Shown: positions 62,546 to 64,000 of the stretch, piece after piece
Layout of the letters: each line of letters starts with the position of its first letter
Numbering within the stretch: the first letter of the stretch is position 1
Assembly: GCA_964011675.1 (NCBI GenBank)
Contig: CAXGPR010000002.1
Location: 62,001 to 126,000, forward strand
Direction of reading: 5' to 3'
Length of the DNA: 64,000 bases
Source of the DNA: GCA-2693325 sp964011675
GTDB taxonomy: Bacteria; Latescibacterota; UBA2968; UBA8231
The notes under the pieces: generated by a model
Databases searched by the model: none
What the model saw: only the letters and a program-made list of their open reading frames with translations
What the model was told of the DNA's origin: nothing
Made by a program: the position numbers and the translations under genes

Positions 62546-63793
62546 TTATTGGGGTAAATGGACATAAAATTGGGTGCCCTGACCGACTTGGCTTTCGACG
62601 CGTATGGTGCCGTTGTGCGCCTCGACGATTTTTTTCGAAGTTACCAGTCCCAGACCCGTGCCGTCCTCTTTAGTCGTGAAAAAGGGCGTGAAGAGTTTCT
62701 CTTGCACGTCGGTTTCCATGCCGATGCCCGTGTCGCCAATGCAGAAGGCGCCGAGTTCTCCTTCGGAGAAAACACGAATCTGCAGAGTGCCACCTTCGGG
62801 CATGGCCTGGGTCGCGTTTTGTAAGAGATTAAGAATGACCTGCTGGAGCTGCTCGGGATCGAGGCGGCAGACGAGTGCATCGCTTTCGTAGGAACGTGCT
62901 AAGGTTATATCGTCGCGCTGACGTTCGAGGTCGATTTCAAAGAAAGCAGTGGTCTCTTCGACTATTTCAACTAAATTGACGGGGTAGGCGTTTAGGCGCA
63001 AGGGACGCGTATAGGTGAGCAAGCTAGAGACTATGCGGTTTAGCCGTCCCACGCCCTCGATAATGCGGTGCACAAGCCGGCGGTTGGGATCTTCGCTCGA
63101 CAGGTCTCGCTCTAACATGCCGGCATAGCCGGCGATGCCCCCGAGCGGGTTGCGTATCTCGTGCGCTACTGTAGCTGCCATCTCTCCTAAAGCGGCCAGC
63201 GTATTGACCCGCTGCACTTCAGCCTCTAAGCGTTTGACCTCGGTCAGGTCGTTAAAGACTTCGACGACGCCTAGGACGGTGCCCTGCTCATCTCGTAGTA
63301 GAGACGTGCTGAAGCCTAGGGGAATGACGCGGCCGTCGGCGCGGCGCAGGCTCTTTTCCTTATTGAACAAGCGCTCGCCGGTGTCGAGCGTGTGCATGGC
63401 AGTGTTTTGACGGCCGTCGGCTAGTCCGATTATATCGGCGTAGGGATAGCCCAGAACCTGGTCCTGCCCGTAGCCGGTTAGCTCTTCGGCTTCCTGATTA
63501 AAATGGGTGATTTGGCTATCCATATCAACCACCAAGACGCCGCCACTCATGCTGTCCAGAATGTTGTTCAAATAATTGGTTATGCGATCGCGTTCCTCAA
63601 CCCGTTTTTGGAGGTCAACGTTGGTCTCTTCCAGCTTCAACGTAAGCGATTCAAACTGGGCCTCTAGCTGCTCGTAGGCCTCGCGATATTTTCGCGTCGT
63701 TTCCTGAAATAAGACGTACGAATCAGTGAAGTTGTCCAGCTGGTTATCGTTGCGTCCCAGATGCAGAGGGGATGTAGAATCTGCGGGCGTCAT
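62546..63793 (-). CDS. Soluble PAS-domain sensor histidine kinase (NtrB/FlrB-like)
   Basis: 415 residues without membrane segments. Order: coiled coil (~25-75), PAS domain (~75-185; ITHFNQEAEELTGYG), HisKA with His211 in AHEIRNPLGG, and the HATPase domain (NLLQNATQAMPEGG, GDTGIGM, GTGLGL). It phosphorylates the NtrC-type partner encoded next. A cytoplasmic coiled-coil/PAS kinase paired with such a regulator resembles the flagellar FlrB/FleS class, but nothing in the window proves that role. Starts 13 nt after the preceding gene ends. Confidence 0.94.
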   Translation of the reverse strand: MTPADSTSPLHLGRNDNQLDNFTDSYVLFQETTRKYREAYEQLEAQFESLTLKLEETNVDLQKRVEERDRITNYLNNILDSMSGGVLVVDMDSQITHFNQEAEELTGYGQDQVLGYPYADIIGLADGRQNTAMHTLDTGERLFNKEKSLRRADGRVIPLGFSTSLLRDEQGTVLGVVEVFNDLTEVKRLEAEVQRVNTLAALGEMAATVAHEIRNPLGGIAGYAGMLERDLSSEDPNRRLVHRIIEGVGRLNRIVSSLLTYTRPLRLNAYPVNLVEIVEETTAFFEIDLERQRDDITLARSYESDALVCRLDPEQLQQVILNLLQNATQAMPEGGTLQIRVFSEGELGAFCIGDTGIGMETDVQEKLFTPFFTTKEDGTGLGLVTSKKIVEAHNGTIRVESQVGQGTQFYVHLPQ

Positions 63794-63806
63794 GACGAAC
63801 TTTCTC

Positions 63807-64000
63807 TTAGCTCCGGGGCGTGCGCGCTGCGCCGTATTGGTAGGGGCGCGGACGGTTGATGGGCAGACCTTTGGAACTCAGGAATTGGTGGTTGCCCTCC
63901 TCTATAGACAACAGTGCGCCCATCAGTTCGGCTAAATGGTTTATTTCATCGCGCGCTTCCTGCGGAGGATGCTGTGCGAGGGCGTGAATGCCCTGTTGGA
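63807..64000 (-). CDS. C-terminal end of an unidentified protein
   Basis: The last ~64 codons of a gene entering from the right edge; stop TAA at 63809-63807. The visible part has a helical stretch (HLAELMGALLSIEEGNHQFL) and a basic, proline-rich tail (GLPINRPRPYQYGAARTPRS). Too little to identify. Being 13 nt ahead of the kinase gene it is probably cotranscribed with the two-component pair. Confidence 0.6.
   Translation of the reverse strand, partial: QQGIHALAQHPPQEARDEINHLAELMGALLSIEEGNHQFLSSKGLPINRPRPYQYGAARTPRS

Noticed and set aside
1..64000. CRISPR arrays, tRNA or rRNA genes, insertion sequences, prophage genes
   Set aside because: No regular repeats, cloverleaf-like segments, transposase or integrase frames were seen.

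Overview
The window reads as chromosomal DNA of a Gram-negative (two-membrane) bacterium. It carries LPS-export genes, a TonB-dependent receptor, an RND efflux pump, a Na+-translocating NADH:quinone oxidoreductase (Na+-NQR) and a complete F1Fo ATP synthase. Na+-NQR, a sodium:alanine symporter and sigma-54 control suggest a respiring, possibly marine or saline-habitat organism. Several genes start with GTG or TTG. The phylum cannot be settled from the sequence. The mix of ordinary core genes with very large unassigned proteins would suit an under-sampled lineage, but that is inference. No rRNA, tRNA, CRISPR array, insertion sequence or phage gene was seen.

Layout. 1-3 kb (minus): pyruvate dehydrogenase aceE and the start of aceF. 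3.2-6.3 kb (plus): a TonB-like-anchored DUF4159 protein and a secreted DUF4015 glycoside-hydrolase-like protein. 6.3-14.1 kb (minus): RND pump and its adaptor, an AGCS amino-acid/Na+ symporter and a TonB-dependent receptor. 14.4-20.6 kb (plus): nqrABCDEF-nqrM behind a good sigma-70 promoter and closed by a strong terminator. 20.6-28.1 kb (plus): atpZ-like, atpI, then atpB-E-F-H-A-G-D-C; a perfect 21-bp-arm palindrome overlaps a promoter between atpI and atpB. 28.1-37.8 kb: polyprenyl synthase, M42 peptidase, ECF sigma factor, SEC-C protein, divergent orotate-PRTase-like protein, smc, two small proteins and a DUF2203 protein. 37.9-44.3 kb (plus): gatC, pyrG, a large LptC/LptA-like lipoprotein, lptB, rpoN.

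44.3-47.9 kb (minus) is a tight operon of unknown purpose. It encodes a protein that looks like three RidA/YjgF modules in one chain, the two subunits of a sulfopyruvate/phosphonopyruvate-decarboxylase-like ThDP enzyme, and a LarA-like (nickel-pincer) 2-hydroxyacid racemase. Chemically this suggests handling of a 2-hydroxy/2-oxo acid with clean-up of reactive intermediates.

48.7-60.9 kb (minus) is the most unusual part. A 2482-residue protein, whose last ~330 residues look like an ATP-grasp ligase and whose first ~2000 residues I cannot assign, overlaps a second ATP-grasp gene. That is followed with short gaps by a fucokinase-like GHMP kinase, a NYN-domain protein and fabI. It is the best candidate here for an undescribed biosynthetic or modification system. 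61.1-64 kb (minus) holds a soluble PAS histidine kinase and an NtrC-type sigma-54 activator, matching the rpoN gene at 42.8 kb, plus the end of an unidentified gene.
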